A stretch of DNA of 64,000 bases from CAVRUH01 sp963822595 (GTDB taxonomy: Bacteria > Chlamydiota > Chlamydiia > Chlamydiales > Waddliaceae): the NCBI GenBank assembly GCA_963822595.1, contig CAWGIG010000001.1:496001-560000 (forward strand). Direction: 5' to 3'. A model generated the notes under the pieces. That model searched no databases and was not told the DNA's origin. It saw only the letters and a list, made by a program, of their open reading frames with translations. Below are positions 63,882 through 64,000 of this stretch, piece by piece; the first letter of the stretch is position 1; the number at the start of each line of letters is the position of its first letter. A program made the translations under genes and the position numbers.

Positions 63882-64000
63882 AACCCTCCTATTAGGATTA
63901 CCGACACTTAATATAAACATTCAATCCAGGATAGTTTTATTATATTAGAAATATAATTAAAAAGTCAAATACACCATTTTTTAAAAATAATTCAACTCTA

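Noticed and set aside
1..64000. tRNA, rRNA and other structured RNA genes
   Set aside because: No cloverleaf-like or ribosomal sequence was noticed by eye; a covariance scan would be needed to exclude small RNAs other than the cobalamin riboswitch.

Overview
This window looks like a chromosomal segment of an amoeba-associated (environmental) member of the Chlamydiae, most likely in the Parachlamydiaceae or a sister family. The inorganic pyrophosphatase at 19938-20576 closely resembles the chlamydial enzyme as I recall it. The window also carries families typical of these bacteria: a DUF2608 protein, a cysteine-rich MOMP-like porin, ankyrin, BTB and F-box/LRR proteins, and kinase-like proteins. 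The DNA is AT-rich and has many orphan proteins and palindromic intergenic repeats. The assignment rests on protein recognition only.

0-9.8 kb is a compact Tad/Flp pilus locus: a lipoprotein, a prepilin peptidase, one polypeptide that fuses duplicated CpaB/RcpC modules to a CpaC/RcpA-type secretin, the CpaF/TadA ATPase, a single protein carrying both TadB- and TadC-like domains, and an array of three intact 53-residue Flp prepilin genes plus one relic. Each intact flp gene has its own near-consensus promoter. Two of the three flp genes (flp2 and the prepilin relic) are not obvious from long-ORF inspection.

9.8-12.3 kb is the methionine importer metN-metI-metQ. A clear cobalamin riboswitch (12671-12840) then precedes a membrane-anchored Clp-like AAA+ ATPase, an unusual target. 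15-26 kb holds a BTB/T1-domain protein, a CDP-glycerol-transferase-like enzyme with a kinase-like partner, a deazaflavin-type oxidoreductase, a lipase, pyrophosphatase, and a Lon-type protease with an N-terminal calmodulin-binding IQ motif. A REP-flanked IS200-like (RAYT) transposase sits at 26.2 kb.

26.8-41.2 kb has hypothetical proteins, a heme-oxygenase-like protein next to Dps, a secreted metallothionein-like peptide, GlsB, a fasciclin protein, an oxidoreductase, a complete RND efflux system with a DUF1264 protein, an exported APH-like protein and a GNAT acetyltransferase. 41.3-64 kb is accessory: ankyrin and APH-like proteins, a MOMP-like porin, a broken collagen-like gene, a broken glycosyltransferase, large orphan proteins, a frameshifted ABC-2 exporter, a DUF2608 protein, an OmpA-like barrel, an ankyrin-HExxH metalloprotease and an F-box/LRR protein.

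Two genome-scale signals stand out. Three families of long, near-perfect palindromic repeats occupy the gene gaps. At least nine single-base frame changes lie between 45 and 63 kb, almost all explained by one extra base, so several 'pseudogenes' there may be assembly artefacts or homopolymer phase switches rather than dead genes.
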